Shown: positions 34,988 to 42,577 of the stretch, piece by piece
Layout: each line of letters begins with the position of its first letter
How positions within the stretch are numbered: position 1 is the first letter of the stretch
Origin: an uncultured Sutterella sp.
GTDB taxonomy: Bacteria; Pseudomonadota; Gammaproteobacteria; Burkholderiales; Burkholderiaceae_F
NCBI GenBank assembly: GCA_937943605.1
Contig: CALEAW010000052.1
Location: 1-64,000, forward strand
DNA length: 64,000 bases
Direction of reading: 5' to 3'
Translations under genes and position numbers: made by a program
The notes under the pieces: model-generated
What the model saw: only the letters and a program-made list of their open reading frames with translations
Database searches by the model: none
What the model was told of the DNA's origin: nothing

Positions 34988-35299
34988 TTAAGCGCCGGCG
35001 AAGATGGAGTCGATGATGGTCGGAGCGATGACGAGGCTCAAACCTGCTGCGATCGCAACGACTGCGGCATAGATTGAACCACGAGCAAGCCCCGTGCCAA
35101 GGCCGATTAATAGGAACAGAAGGGCGATAGACTTGCCAAGCGTGCCGCCAGCCCACCCGAGCAACTGGTCGTATAGGCTCTTGAAATCATCAGAATGTTC
35201 AAGTGCGAGAGCGCTCTGAGCGTAGAAAGTCAAACTCGTAACGATGATGGCAGCCTTTGCCTTTTTGAGGCTCTTGCGAGCCTTCGATACTAACTTCAT
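34988..35299 (-). CDS. traA: TraA, conjugative pilin precursor
   Basis: This 103-aa precursor has a basic N terminus and a signal region ending SALA at about residue 32. The mature part has two hydrophobic helices (SIALLFLLIGLGTGLA and AAVVAIAAGLSLVIA) linked by RGSIY, the architecture of F-type pilin. AGGAG 5 bases before the ATG is the best ribosome binding site in the operon, in keeping with high pilin demand. It is the first gene of the secretion operon, and the palindrome-rich region upstream probably controls it. Confidence 0.87.
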   Translation of the reverse strand: MKLVSKARKSLKKAKAAIIVTSLTFYAQSALALEHSDDFKSLYDQLLGWAGGTLGKSIALLFLLIGLGTGLARGSIYAAVVAIAAGLSLVIAPTIIDSIFAGA

Positions 35300-35435
35300 G
35301 TGTTCTCCTATGAGTAAAGATTGAAGTCAAAAAAAGAAGGTCATGTCAATCAAATTCTGCAGAATAGTTATACCTATAGGGTCATAAGGTAGATATGAGA
35401 TATTCAGCCGAAAAACACGTGCGCACGAGTTGATT

Positions 35436-35460
35436 GCATCTCCGTAAAACGGAGAGATGC
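35436..35460 (-). promoter_or_regulatory. Hairpin upstream of traA
   Basis: GCATCTC...GAGATGC closes a small hairpin with a CCG/CGG inner part, 137 bases before the traA ATG. It has no U tract in the traA direction. It may lie in the traA leader RNA or be a protein-binding site. Confidence 0.45.
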
Positions 35461-35489
35461 GAACTTTAGCAGATAGGTGTCAATTTTGC

Positions 35490-35607
35490 TAACAATTGTT
35501 AACTGTCAAAAACTAGGTACAAGTAACCCTAAAAATAAAAGTGCTGTTTTAAACAGTGGTTTTGACCGAAAATCGATGTTTAAAACATCAAAACGAGGGT
35601 AAACCCT
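35490..35607. promoter_or_regulatory. Cluster of palindromes upstream of the tra operon
   Basis: Four dyads are packed into 118 bases: TAACAATTGTTA (35490-35501), CTGTTTTAAACAG (35544-35556), GATGTTTAAAACATC (35575-35589) and AGGGTAAACCCT (35596-35607). The second and third share TGTTT-N-AAACA, with centres 32 bases apart, about three helical turns. The sequence GTAA(A)CCCTAAAAT also occurs twice (from 35523 and from 35600). This looks like an operator array for a tra regulator; an oriT is also possible. No gene is seen from 35300 to 35760. Confidence 0.5.
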
Positions 35608-35759
35608 AAAATATTTTTACAAGATAGAACTTAGGGAAATTCCTAGTAAAGAAATTTTAAATATGAATGGTTTGATCGGGATTCTGGCTGTTAAAACTCG
35701 AGGTGAGTGTGCGGCCTTTTTGTCGAATGACCGCTAACGCGGCTGGCACATGCGTTTGC

Positions 35760-35796
35760 TAAAAAAGACGGCAGTCCCTTTTTGGAGACTGCCGTT
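35760..35796 (-). terminator. Terminator isolating the tra promoter region
   Basis: On the minus strand ACGGCAGTC and GACTGCCGT form a 9-bp stem, followed by CTTTTTT. It stops minus-strand transcripts from the RelB-like gene before they reach the tra regulatory region. The 300 bases from 35797 to 36092 hold no gene that I can see; no toxin gene follows the antitoxin. Confidence 0.75.
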
Positions 35797-36092
35797 ATAG
35801 GTACACCTATGATTTAATTATGAATGGTCGGGTGGAATTGGATTTGTCGTCTTGACTTAGGCGTTAGAGTTGAGGCAAGAAAAGGGCTGCCTATGGTTTT
35901 GTGCGCGTTCTTTTTGGCGGGAGTTAATTGGATTTTGTGAGGTCGCAATTAAGCAAGCTGAGAAACCTTTGTGGTAGGCGTGTGTTGGTCTTAATGGGAC
36001 GTGCGAAGGGAGCTGTCTTGATGGGATGTAGGTTGTCCTTGGAGAATGAAACGATCCTTGACGGGGACTAAACGGCAGAATTCACGCGACGA

Positions 36093-36374
36093 TTAAACGT
36101 CTTTCTTAAGTGCTTCGAGTGCTTCATCCACCGTATAACGCTTGAAGTTACCTGTGCGTATCATCTCGTTGGCTTCTTGGATGGCCTTAATGGTTATCTT
36201 ATTAGGTATGTTTGACGAAGGCTGAAAAGGGAGTTGTTGTTCTACGAGGCACTGCCTGACGAACAGGTTGATTGCGGTTGACATGTCTAAACCTAATGCT
36301 TCGAAAAGGGCATCGGCTTTCGCTTTAACGTCTGCGTCCATACTGATGGTCACGTTTACACTTGAGTTTGGCAT
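36093..36374 (-). CDS. RelB/DinJ-family antitoxin, orphan
   Basis: This 93-aa protein has the RelB/DinJ ribbon-helix-helix pattern: NVTISMDADVKAKADALFEA followed by LGLDMSTAINLFVRQ, and a C-terminal part (GNFKRYTVDEALEAL) that would wrap a RelE/YafQ-type toxin. AAGGAG 8 bases before ATG supports the start. In dinJ-yafQ modules the toxin gene follows directly, but the 300 bases downstream contain no toxin frame. It may act alone as a regulator, neutralise a toxin made elsewhere, or be the survivor of a decayed pair. Confidence 0.8.
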   Translation of the reverse strand: MPNSSVNVTISMDADVKAKADALFEALGLDMSTAINLFVRQCLVEQQLPFQPSSNIPNKITIKAIQEANEMIRTGNFKRYTVDEALEALKKDV

Positions 36375-36386
36375 TTGGCTTTCTCC

Positions 36387-36749
36387 TTAATAAGTACACG
36401 GATTGGTTAGAGGATATTTGTGGTGCCGGTTGGGTACCTTTAGAAAAATAAAGGTCGCTGCCAAAGGGCAAATCTGACTAAGCGAGAGGTCAGTAATCAT
36501 CCACTTGCCGTCAATGATATCCGCAATCATGGAGGGTTCAAACGCGCTTGGAGTTGTTATATCGGGATTGGCTTTAAGGGTGAAGGACTTAGGCAGCCTT
36601 TTTATTAGGAATTTCCTGAGTTGATGTTCAAAAGAATCAGAAGGTTGATACCGTCTGACGAAAAAGCGCTTGTATTGATTGTGGATGGTTAATAGCACAG
36701 AAAAGCCTTCAAAACACAAGAAATGAAGACACTGCTGTCCAAGAACCAT
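36387..36749 (-). CDS. Doubtful 120-aa protein upstream of the RelB-like gene
   Basis: An open frame (from ATG 36749; also open to 36824) ends 12 bases before the antitoxin ATG. It encodes a basic protein with fairly ordinary composition, including SFEHQLRKFLIKRLPKSFTL and MIADIIDGKWMITDLSLSQ. I recognise no family. Upstream, the frame runs into a repeat found again at 38.5 kb, so the natural start is unsure. It could be the 3' fragment of a larger gene. Confidence 0.3.
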   Translation of the reverse strand: MVLGQQCLHFLCFEGFSVLLTIHNQYKRFFVRRYQPSDSFEHQLRKFLIKRLPKSFTLKANPDITTPSAFEPSMIADIIDGKWMITDLSLSQICPLAATFIFLKVPNRHHKYPLTNPCTY

Positions 36750-36774
36750 TCTCAAACTTTTTCTTTGAGCTAAT

Positions 36775-36885
36775 AAATCAGTCAACCGACGTAGGCATCT
36801 AAGTGCCCTCACAAGTAAAGTCACACACCTCCATCAAATTCTCAAACCACAGACTAGTCTCTGAACACAACTCCCTAAGGCAACA
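36775..36885. repeat. Diverged ~115-bp direct repeat, copy 1
   Basis: This copy and the one at 38465-38585 share AAATCAGTCA, AGGCATC, TATCAAATT/CATCAAATT, ACAAACC/TCAAACC, TAGTCTCTGA and CTCCCTAAGGCAAC in the same order and spacing. Together they flank the toxin-antitoxin pair and autotransporter fragment. They may be two copies of the 3' flank of an autotransporter gene, or a small mobile repeat. Confidence 0.6.
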
Positions 36886-37030
36886 ATGTCAAGTCCGATT
36901 GCTACTCCAGCTTAAACGGCCTCACGGATCCGTTCTGAGTCATAGGTTTGTATAAACATCAAAGTACAACAGGTTGATTAATCATGGGCTTCCTGCGGTT
37001 TTTCTGTGACCAAGATCCACTGATTTAGTA

Positions 37031-37059
37031 TTGACGTTGTATATACAAAGATCTAAAAT
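37031..37059 (+). promoter_or_regulatory. Sigma-70 promoter with embedded operator for the RHH-GNAT module
   Basis: -35 TTGACG (37031-37036), a 17-base spacer and -10 TAAAAT (37054-37059). The spacer holds the perfect 12-base palindrome TTGTATATACAA at 37037-37048. An operator at this place would let the RHH antitoxin, alone or with the toxin, block RNA polymerase, the usual autoregulation of type II modules. Confidence 0.75.
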
Positions 37060-37086
37060 AATGACGTTTACATTAGAGGTTTTATC

Positions 37087-37359
37087 ATGGGTTCTAATCT
37101 TTTCACTATGCGTCTCTTGCCAGATGAGGAGCGCTTGTTTTCTTCCGTCGCAAAATTAACAGGTCGTACCAAAGCTGATTTGGTGCGCTCGATCATGTTT
37201 CCAGCCCTAGAGTCTATGTTGGCTGACAAGGCCACAGCCATAGTTGATTCGCAAGACTTTGAGGAAATGTGGACTTATTTTTCTCATGGAAAAACAGCAA
37301 AAGATGTTGAGTTTGAGAAGAAGTTACTAGCAGAAGAAGAAGAGTTTTGGAGCAAGTGA
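37087..37359 (+). CDS. Ribbon-helix-helix antitoxin of a GNAT-type toxin-antitoxin pair
   Basis: This 90-aa protein has an N-terminal ribbon-helix-helix region (LFTMRLLPDEERLFSSVAKL, then GRTKADLVRSIM) like the DUF1778/TacA group. The acidic C-terminal tail (EFEKKLLAEEEEFWSK-like) should block the acetyltransferase toxin. Its stop overlaps the toxin start as TGATG, so the two are translationally coupled. AGAGG about 7 bases before ATG is the ribosome binding site. The palindrome in its promoter is the likely binding site for autoregulation. Confidence 0.82.
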   Translation: MGSNLFTMRLLPDEERLFSSVAKLTGRTKADLVRSIMFPALESMLADKATAIVDSQDFEEMWTYFSHGKTAKDVEFEKKLLAEEEEFWSK

Positions 37360-37856
37360 TGCAATTTACGCGGCCTGTTCCTATCTCACCTGAGATGAAG
37401 CCTTCCTTTAAAACATTTGTTTCACATTCTGAGGCAATGAATCAATGGTTGCGTCAATGGGCGCTTCACAATGAAGAGGAAGGTTATAGCAGAACGTATG
37501 CGACATTTTGTCTAACCACAGGAAAATTGGCCGGTTACTATACCTTGTCGAACTTTGCGATTATGACTCGTGATCTCCCTGCTAGTTTGCAAAAAAAAGC
37601 GCCTCCAGCCATACCTTCTATGCTGTTGGGGCGTTTAGCAGTTGATACCAACTATGAAGGGCAAGGACTTGGTCGAGCTTTAGTCATCAATGCGATTAGG
37701 CAAACATTAAAAGTCAGTGAAACTAGCGGCATTTGGGGACTTGTGGTACATCCTCTCACGCCATCACTGATCAGGTTCTATTCAAATCTAAATTTTCAGT
37801 TAAGTCCGAATCCCGAGCAATTGTTAATGTATTACGCCTTGCGTTGTAACTGTTAA
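37359..37856 (+). CDS. GNAT acetyltransferase toxin (TacT/AtaT-like)
   Basis: This 165-aa GNAT-fold protein has the acetyl-CoA binding motif in LGRLAVDTNYEGQGLGRALV (the Q/RxxGxG/A pattern as EGQGLGRA) and a C-terminal FYSNLNFQLSP strand typical of TacT-like toxins. Such toxins acetylate the amino group of charged tRNAs and stop translation. It follows the RHH antitoxin with a TGATG overlap, so I use the ATG at 37359. The toxin-antitoxin call rests on gene pairing and motif; the tRNA target is not known. Confidence 0.85.
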   Translation: MQFTRPVPISPEMKPSFKTFVSHSEAMNQWLRQWALHNEEEGYSRTYATFCLTTGKLAGYYTLSNFAIMTRDLPASLQKKAPPAIPSMLLGRLAVDTNYEGQGLGRALVINAIRQTLKVSETSGIWGLVVHPLTPSLIRFYSNLNFQLSPNPEQLLMYYALRCNC

Positions 37857-37857
37857 G

Positions 37858-38391
37858 TTGAAATCCCTTGGTCTCGATTCGCCTCAAATTGAGCGCATCC
37901 AGTCAGAAAACGAAATCACGTCGAGCCAAGCAGCACTCAACGTTGACGTGGATGCCAAGATGTATTCGGCTGGCGTTCGTGCACAGTACGAAATGACGGC
38001 AGGTAACTTCGCCTTCATTCCGAGCGTTGGTTTGCGCGTCTCTCGCCTCGAAACGGATGGCTTTAATGCGGGTACCGTGCGTGTGGATGACCAAAGCCAA
38101 ACGTTGGTGCAGATGCCGATCGCGCTTCGTGTGACGGCAGTTGACCAACAGGTTGACGGCTGGTCCTTGGTACCGAACTTCAAGGTTGCCTTTGTACCGA
38201 CCTTCGGTGACAAAGAAATCTCGATGGGTGGCGTCGACCAAACGGTCATTGACACTAGTCCAGTGCAAGCAGACTTCGGTCTCTTAGCACGTAAGGGCGC
38301 AATGACGCTTAACGCAGACTTGTTGCTCGGTGGCGGTAAGGATGGCACGTCGTCTATCGGTGGTAAAGTTGGTCTCAACTATGCCTTCTAA
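37858..38391 (+). pseudogene. Autotransporter C-terminal beta-barrel fragment
   Basis: This 177-codon frame without an ATG (it opens with TTG directly after the GNAT gene) encodes amphipathic strands (KMYSAGVRAQYEM, FAFIPSVGLRVSRLE, MTLNADLLLGGG) and ends in GGKVGLNYAF. The terminal phenylalanine is typical of outer-membrane barrels. It looks like the last two-thirds of an autotransporter translocator domain, without passenger or signal peptide. It has its own terminator. The toxin-antitoxin pair appears to have replaced or interrupted the upstream part of the gene. Confidence 0.72.
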
Positions 38392-38417
38392 AGCCTTTAA
38401 CGCACTTTAAATAACCA

Positions 38418-38453
38418 TGCCCGGTTAGGTTATCTAGCCGGGCAAACTTTTTC
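38418..38453 (+). terminator. Terminator after the autotransporter fragment
   Basis: TGCCCGGTTAG and CTAGCCGGGCA form a stem of about 11 bp with one G-T pair and a 5-base loop, followed by AACTTTTTC. Confidence 0.75.
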
Positions 38454-38464
38454 TTAAGGCCATG

Positions 38465-38585
38465 AAATCAGTCAGCTGAAGAAGGCATCAAGGAGCCAAC
38501 ACATATCTAGCCACACATCTCTATCAAATTCACAAACCAAACATTAGTCTCTGAGCACATCTCCCTAAGGCAACCCTCTCAACGA
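38465..38585. repeat. Diverged ~115-bp direct repeat, copy 2
   Basis: Second copy of the repeat at 36775-36885, in the same orientation. It lies directly after the terminator of the autotransporter fragment. Confidence 0.6.
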
Positions 38586-38648
38586 ACAAGTAATACCTCA
38601 AACATTCGTCAGTTTTTGGCGCAAAGCTTGACATGTGTCTCCCATAAC

Positions 38649-38802
38649 GCCTCTTGCTCTGATAAAGTTAACTCACGGCTTCTGTGGGAAGTCCGAAACG
38701 GAAACGCCTGACGTGATCAGGCTCACCAACTTAAAACCTGAGAGGCTCTTTAAGTTGGCGAACATTCTCCAGACAAGGCAACCTCCAATCCTCTGAGAGG
38801 CG
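38649..38802 (+). promoter_or_regulatory. Structured 5' leader of metQ (riboswitch-like candidate)
   Basis: Ahead of metQ lie several hairpins: 38677-38694 (GGCTTC/GAAGTCC), 38706-38722 (GCCTGA/TCAGGC) and 38726-38758 (CCAACTTAAA/TTTAAGTTGG, 10 perfect pairs). GCCTCT at 38649-38654 could close the region by pairing with AGAGGC at 38741-38746 or with a second copy at 38796-38801; the 9-base word CTGAGAGGC occurs at both places. These pairings compete. I could not match it to a known SAM, SAH or other riboswitch consensus. Confidence 0.45.
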
Positions 38803-38915
38803 CGCATCATTCATCATTAGCGCGATGCCTATCTGATGTTTCTGCAAACGGCCAGTTATGTCCCTGGCTAAAACACAACATTTTGTTTTGCAATTCAACA
38901 TCTTGGAGACTCAAC

Positions 38916-39716
38916 ATGCAATTCTCCCGCCTTTTTGCACCCATCGCTTTGGCTTCTGCCATTGGTTTAACGTTCGTTTCTAGCAGTGCGCTCGCTGACA
39001 CCACGCTTCGTATCGGTGTTACTCCAGTACCGCACGCTGATGTCGTGAACTTCATTAAACCGCAGCTTGCCAAAGAAGGCGTCAATCTTGAAGTCATCGA
39101 ATTTAATGATTACATTCAGCCGAATTTGGCCCTCGATAGTGGTGACATCGATGCCAACTACTTCCAGACCATTCCGTACCTCGAAGAAATGGTCAAACAA
39201 AAGAACCTCAACCTTCATATTTTGGTGAGCGTCCATTTGGAACCGATGGCTTTGTATTCGAAGACCGCCAAGAGTCTGGCTGACATCCCTAACGGCGCTA
39301 AGATCGCGATTCCGTCTGATCCCACGAACGAAGGTCGTGCGCTGAAGGTGCTCGAGCACGCCGGTCTTATTAAATTGAAAGAAGGCGCAACTCTTCTTGC
39401 GGGTCCCGCTGATATCGTCGAGAATCCAAAGAAACTGAAGTTCTTAGAACTTGAACCGGCTTTGCTGCCCCGTGCTTTGGACGATGTGACGGCAGCGGTC
39501 ATTAACGCAAACTACGCACTTGAAGCGGGTTTTAATCCTGCCAAGAACGCCATTGCGTTAGAAGAAAAGACCTCGCCCTTTGGTAATGTCGTGGCTGTTC
39601 GTGAAGGCGACGACAAGAAGGAAGCCTTCCAAAAGTTAAAGAAGGCTATCACGTCGCCTGAAGTCAAGAAGTTCATCGAAGAGAAGTACCAAGGCGGTGT
39701 CTTGCCGGTCTTCTAA
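38916..39716 (+). CDS. metQ: MetQ/NlpA-family substrate-binding protein for methionine uptake
   Basis: This 266-aa periplasmic binding protein starts at the ATG at 38916 (GGAG 7 bases upstream) and has a signal peptide ending SSSALA. The mature protein shows the NlpA/MetQ pattern: LRIGVTPVPHADVVNFIKP, the IDANYFQTIPYLEEM region and the IPSDPTNEGRALKVLEHAG block. Members deliver methionine to the MetNI ABC transporter. Most MetQ proteins are lipoproteins. This one has no cysteine in the signal region, so it is probably soluble in the periplasm. No metN or metI is adjacent. A structured leader precedes it and bisC follows. Confidence 0.88.
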   Translation: MQFSRLFAPIALASAIGLTFVSSSALADTTLRIGVTPVPHADVVNFIKPQLAKEGVNLEVIEFNDYIQPNLALDSGDIDANYFQTIPYLEEMVKQKNLNLHILVSVHLEPMALYSKTAKSLADIPNGAKIAIPSDPTNEGRALKVLEHAGLIKLKEGATLLAGPADIVENPKKLKFLELEPALLPRALDDVTAAVINANYALEAGFNPAKNAIALEEKTSPFGNVVAVREGDDKKEAFQKLKKAITSPEVKKFIEEKYQGGVLPVF

Positions 39717-39747
39717 GAAGAGACAATCTATTTAAAGTAGGCTGATC

Positions 39748-39794
39748 AAAGCCGTCTTGAGAGAGGTCATTGACTTCGTCTTAAGGCGGCTTTT
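39748..39794 (+). terminator. Weak terminator between metQ and bisC
   Basis: AAAGCCGTCTT (39748-39758) pairs with AAGGCGGCTTT (39783-39793), 11 pairs including one G-T, followed by only four T. It probably attenuates rather than ends transcription into bisC, which starts 12 bases later. Confidence 0.5.
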
Positions 39795-39806
39795 GGAATA
39801 TTTGTC

Positions 39807-42164
39807 ATGACAAAAAGCGACCAAACCGTAACCCCCGAACCCAAGACCCGCCATATTGCTGCCCATTGGGGCATCGCAAAAGCCACCAAAGTTGACTCAG
39901 ATAATTGGGCGCTGACGCCTATCCCTGAAGATCAAAAGCCGTCACCTCGTATGGATGACTACATGACGAGTCGTCAAAACTATAAGCGCTCGCTCTATCC
40001 GAAAGTGCGTTTAGGTTACTTACGCGCATTTAGAGAAGATCGTGATCCGTTTGCTACGAAAGCCGGACGCGGTCAGGAACCCTTCGTGCGTGTGACGTGG
40101 AATGAAGCGATCAAGATTGCGGCCAAGGCTATTAATCACACCTATGACAATTACGGACCGTCTGCCGTCTGGGGTCGTTCTTACGGTTGGAAAAACACGG
40201 GCGAAGTGCATAACCCCATTGCTCTTTTGCGCCGATTACTGATGTTGCGTGGTGGCTTTGTCCAGACTTTTAATTCTTATTCAACGGCAGCGATTGGTGG
40301 GATTCAAAAGGTGATTGTCGGGATGGCTGACCCAGAAGTCCCACACATTCAAGACGTTTTAGATCACGCTCAGCGTATTGTCCTTTGGGGTGCTGATCCT
40401 ATGATCAGTAACGACATCGATTGGACAACGACTCTGCATGACACAGCTAATGCTTTTGCATCAATCAAGTCCCGTTCGGATATTGAAGTCGTAGCAGTTA
40501 ATCCGGTTAAGCCCGTGACCCTCACGCAAACAGGCGGTACGTGGTTAAGCGTACGTCCTGGGACCGATGCTGCTTTGGCGCTCAGTATGGTACATACACT
40601 GTTCGTTGAAGGGCTTGCGAATCGTCAGTTCTTAGAAGCCGCTACCACGGGTTATGAGCATCTTGAAAAGTACGTTAAGGGTGAAATTGACGGCACGGTG
40701 CGTGATGCCACATGGGCTTCATCTATTACAGGCCTCACGGCGGATCAAATCGTAACGCTAGCCATTGACCTTGCGACCCACAAGACTATGATCATGTTGG
40801 GTTGGGGACCACAGCGCGCCAAGTATGGCGAGAGTGCCGTATGGGCGATATGGGCTTTAGCAGCTGTTTTGGGGCAAATCGGTGGTGAGGGTACGGGTAT
40901 TGGCACGCACTACCACTATTCGTCAGGGGGTGGTGCACCATCCGACTTTAAGCCTTTGGGTGGCTTGCCGACTTTTGTTCAACCCATTTTCCCCGTCAAG
41001 GATGCCCATAAGAATGCAAACCCGTTGCCGGTTGCGTCAGTGGCTGACGTCTTATTGAATCCAGGTAAAACCATTCATTGTGGTGGTACAACGCTCACGT
41101 ACCCTGAGATCAAGTTGGTCTTCTGGGCTGGGGGCAATCCTTTTGCCCATCATCCTGATACGGGGCGTCTACGAGAAGCTTTTAAGCAGCCTGATACCGT
41201 GATCGTGAGTGACGTCTTTAATACCCTCACGACTGAGATGGCGGACATTGTTTTACCGGCGTCACATCCAACGGAGCGCGCCGATATTGCTGGAATCGGT
41301 ACCTACGACTCACGCGGTATCGTGCGTAGTCAAGCGCTCTTTAAGCCCTATGGTGATTCGCTCAACGACTATGACCTCTTTGCCTCTTTAGCTGATGCGA
41401 TGGGTTTTAAAAAGGCATTCACTGAAGGTCTGACGGCCGATCAGTGGGCTGAGCGACTCTACACGCAAACGGTTAAGCAAAATGAAGCGGTGGCAACGGC
41501 CTCTAACTTTAAATATCCGTCCTGGGAAACCTTGAACGAAAAAGCGTTGGTCTTTTATCCGACATCGACCAAGGCGAAGGTCACAGCCTTGCAAGCTTTC
41601 GCGCGCGATCCAAATGGACACCCGTTACCCACCGAAACCGGGCGCATCATGTTGACATCCGACAAGGTCGCTCAAGCTCACTTAAAGGACTGCCCTGGCT
41701 ACCCAGCATATTTAGGTGAAGCCACAAAGCCAAAAACCTTCCAGTTGATTAGTCCGAAGTCTAGCGCACGCTTACATAGCCAATTGGATCAAGAAACGCG
41801 TTTAGCTTTTAATGTCGCGAAGTGTGAACCTGTCTGGATTCATCCGACGGACGCCAAAGATGTTAACGTCTCAACGGGCGACTTGGTGAAAGTCTCGACC
41901 AAAGTAGGTTCGGCTGTGGCAGGCGTTGTCGTTACAGAAGATGTGCAGCCTGGCGTTCTCGTACTACGCCATGGCGCATGGGCTGAGATTATTGTTGACG
42001 GAGAGCGTCCCGATGGTATTCTCAGACTCACTTGTCAGCATGGTGCAGCGAACGTCTTGTTGCCTGACGAGCCGACTTCAGGATGGACCTATGGCAACAT
42101 TGCATCGACTCGAGACGTCACAATCACGAAGTGGGAGCGCCCGAAAGAACCATGGGAAATCTAA
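39807..42164 (+). CDS. bisC: BisC-type molybdopterin sulfoxide reductase (cytoplasmic)
   Basis: This 785-aa enzyme of the DMSO/TMAO reductase family aligns with E. coli BisC (777 aa) from AAHWG near the N terminus through FVRVTWNEAI, FNSYSTAAIGG and SARLHSQLD. Ser159 in the SYSTAA motif corresponds to the molybdenum ligand of this group. There is no twin-arginine signal and no FeS cluster motif at the N terminus, so it should be cytoplasmic, as BisC is. BisC reduces biotin sulfoxide and free methionine-S-sulfoxide. Its place behind metQ fits uptake and repair of oxidised methionine, though that link is inference. It could equally be a TorZ-like oxidase-substrate reductase. Confidence 0.85.
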   Translation: MTKSDQTVTPEPKTRHIAAHWGIAKATKVDSDNWALTPIPEDQKPSPRMDDYMTSRQNYKRSLYPKVRLGYLRAFREDRDPFATKAGRGQEPFVRVTWNEAIKIAAKAINHTYDNYGPSAVWGRSYGWKNTGEVHNPIALLRRLLMLRGGFVQTFNSYSTAAIGGIQKVIVGMADPEVPHIQDVLDHAQRIVLWGADPMISNDIDWTTTLHDTANAFASIKSRSDIEVVAVNPVKPVTLTQTGGTWLSVRPGTDAALALSMVHTLFVEGLANRQFLEAATTGYEHLEKYVKGEIDGTVRDATWASSITGLTADQIVTLAIDLATHKTMIMLGWGPQRAKYGESAVWAIWALAAVLGQIGGEGTGIGTHYHYSSGGGAPSDFKPLGGLPTFVQPIFPVKDAHKNANPLPVASVADVLLNPGKTIHCGGTTLTYPEIKLVFWAGGNPFAHHPDTGRLREAFKQPDTVIVSDVFNTLTTEMADIVLPASHPTERADIAGIGTYDSRGIVRSQALFKPYGDSLNDYDLFASLADAMGFKKAFTEGLTADQWAERLYTQTVKQNEAVATASNFKYPSWETLNEKALVFYPTSTKAKVTALQAFARDPNGHPLPTETGRIMLTSDKVAQAHLKDCPGYPAYLGEATKPKTFQLISPKSSARLHSQLDQETRLAFNVAKCEPVWIHPTDAKDVNVSTGDLVKVSTKVGSAVAGVVVTEDVQPGVLVLRHGAWAEIIVDGERPDGILRLTCQHGAANVLLPDEPTSGWTYGNIASTRDVTITKWERPKEPWEI

Positions 42165-42246
42165 CCGTGTGACACGTCCGTGACAAACCGTTTAACGGTC
42201 AGTGTGTGGTAAAAGCGCTCTCATAAGCGAGCCATAAGACTTACAT

Positions 42247-42292
42247 AAAAGGGCAGGGTAGAGGTTGTAGAGGCATCTATCTTGCCTTTTTT
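42247..42292 (+). terminator. Terminator after bisC
   Basis: GGCAGGGTAGA pairs with TCTATCTTGCC (one bulge, one G-T) and is followed by TTTTTT. The 285 bases from here to the next gene show no coding frame that I trust. Confidence 0.65.
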
Positions 42293-42577
42293 GATGTTTA
42301 AAACGCCGCTTAAGGAGGCAAATTGTCATTTGAGGGGCTTAAAACAGACAAAATATTAAATTTTTATTAAGGCCGCATCATCTTTAAGCACAGAAAAAAT
42401 GATTGCTCGATAGGCGTTTTATCAGTGATATGTAGCATAGGATTTTTTGCGACTTACGGTGCAACCTTATTTTGATGTTGTCACCTTACAAATTTCCTTC
42501 AGGGTTATTACGGATCAGGTAGAATCTCTACTATCGCTGTAACGCTTCAATACAGCATTATGGAGAAACGTCTTAAT

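Noticed and set aside
35544..35556. CTGTTTTAAACAG as a LexA box
   Set aside because: LexA sites need CTGT-N8-ACAG; the spacer here is 5 bases.
38418..38453. Hairpin after the autotransporter fragment as part of the ~115-bp repeat
   Set aside because: It is present only before copy 2; copy 1 has no matching stem, so it is an ordinary terminator.
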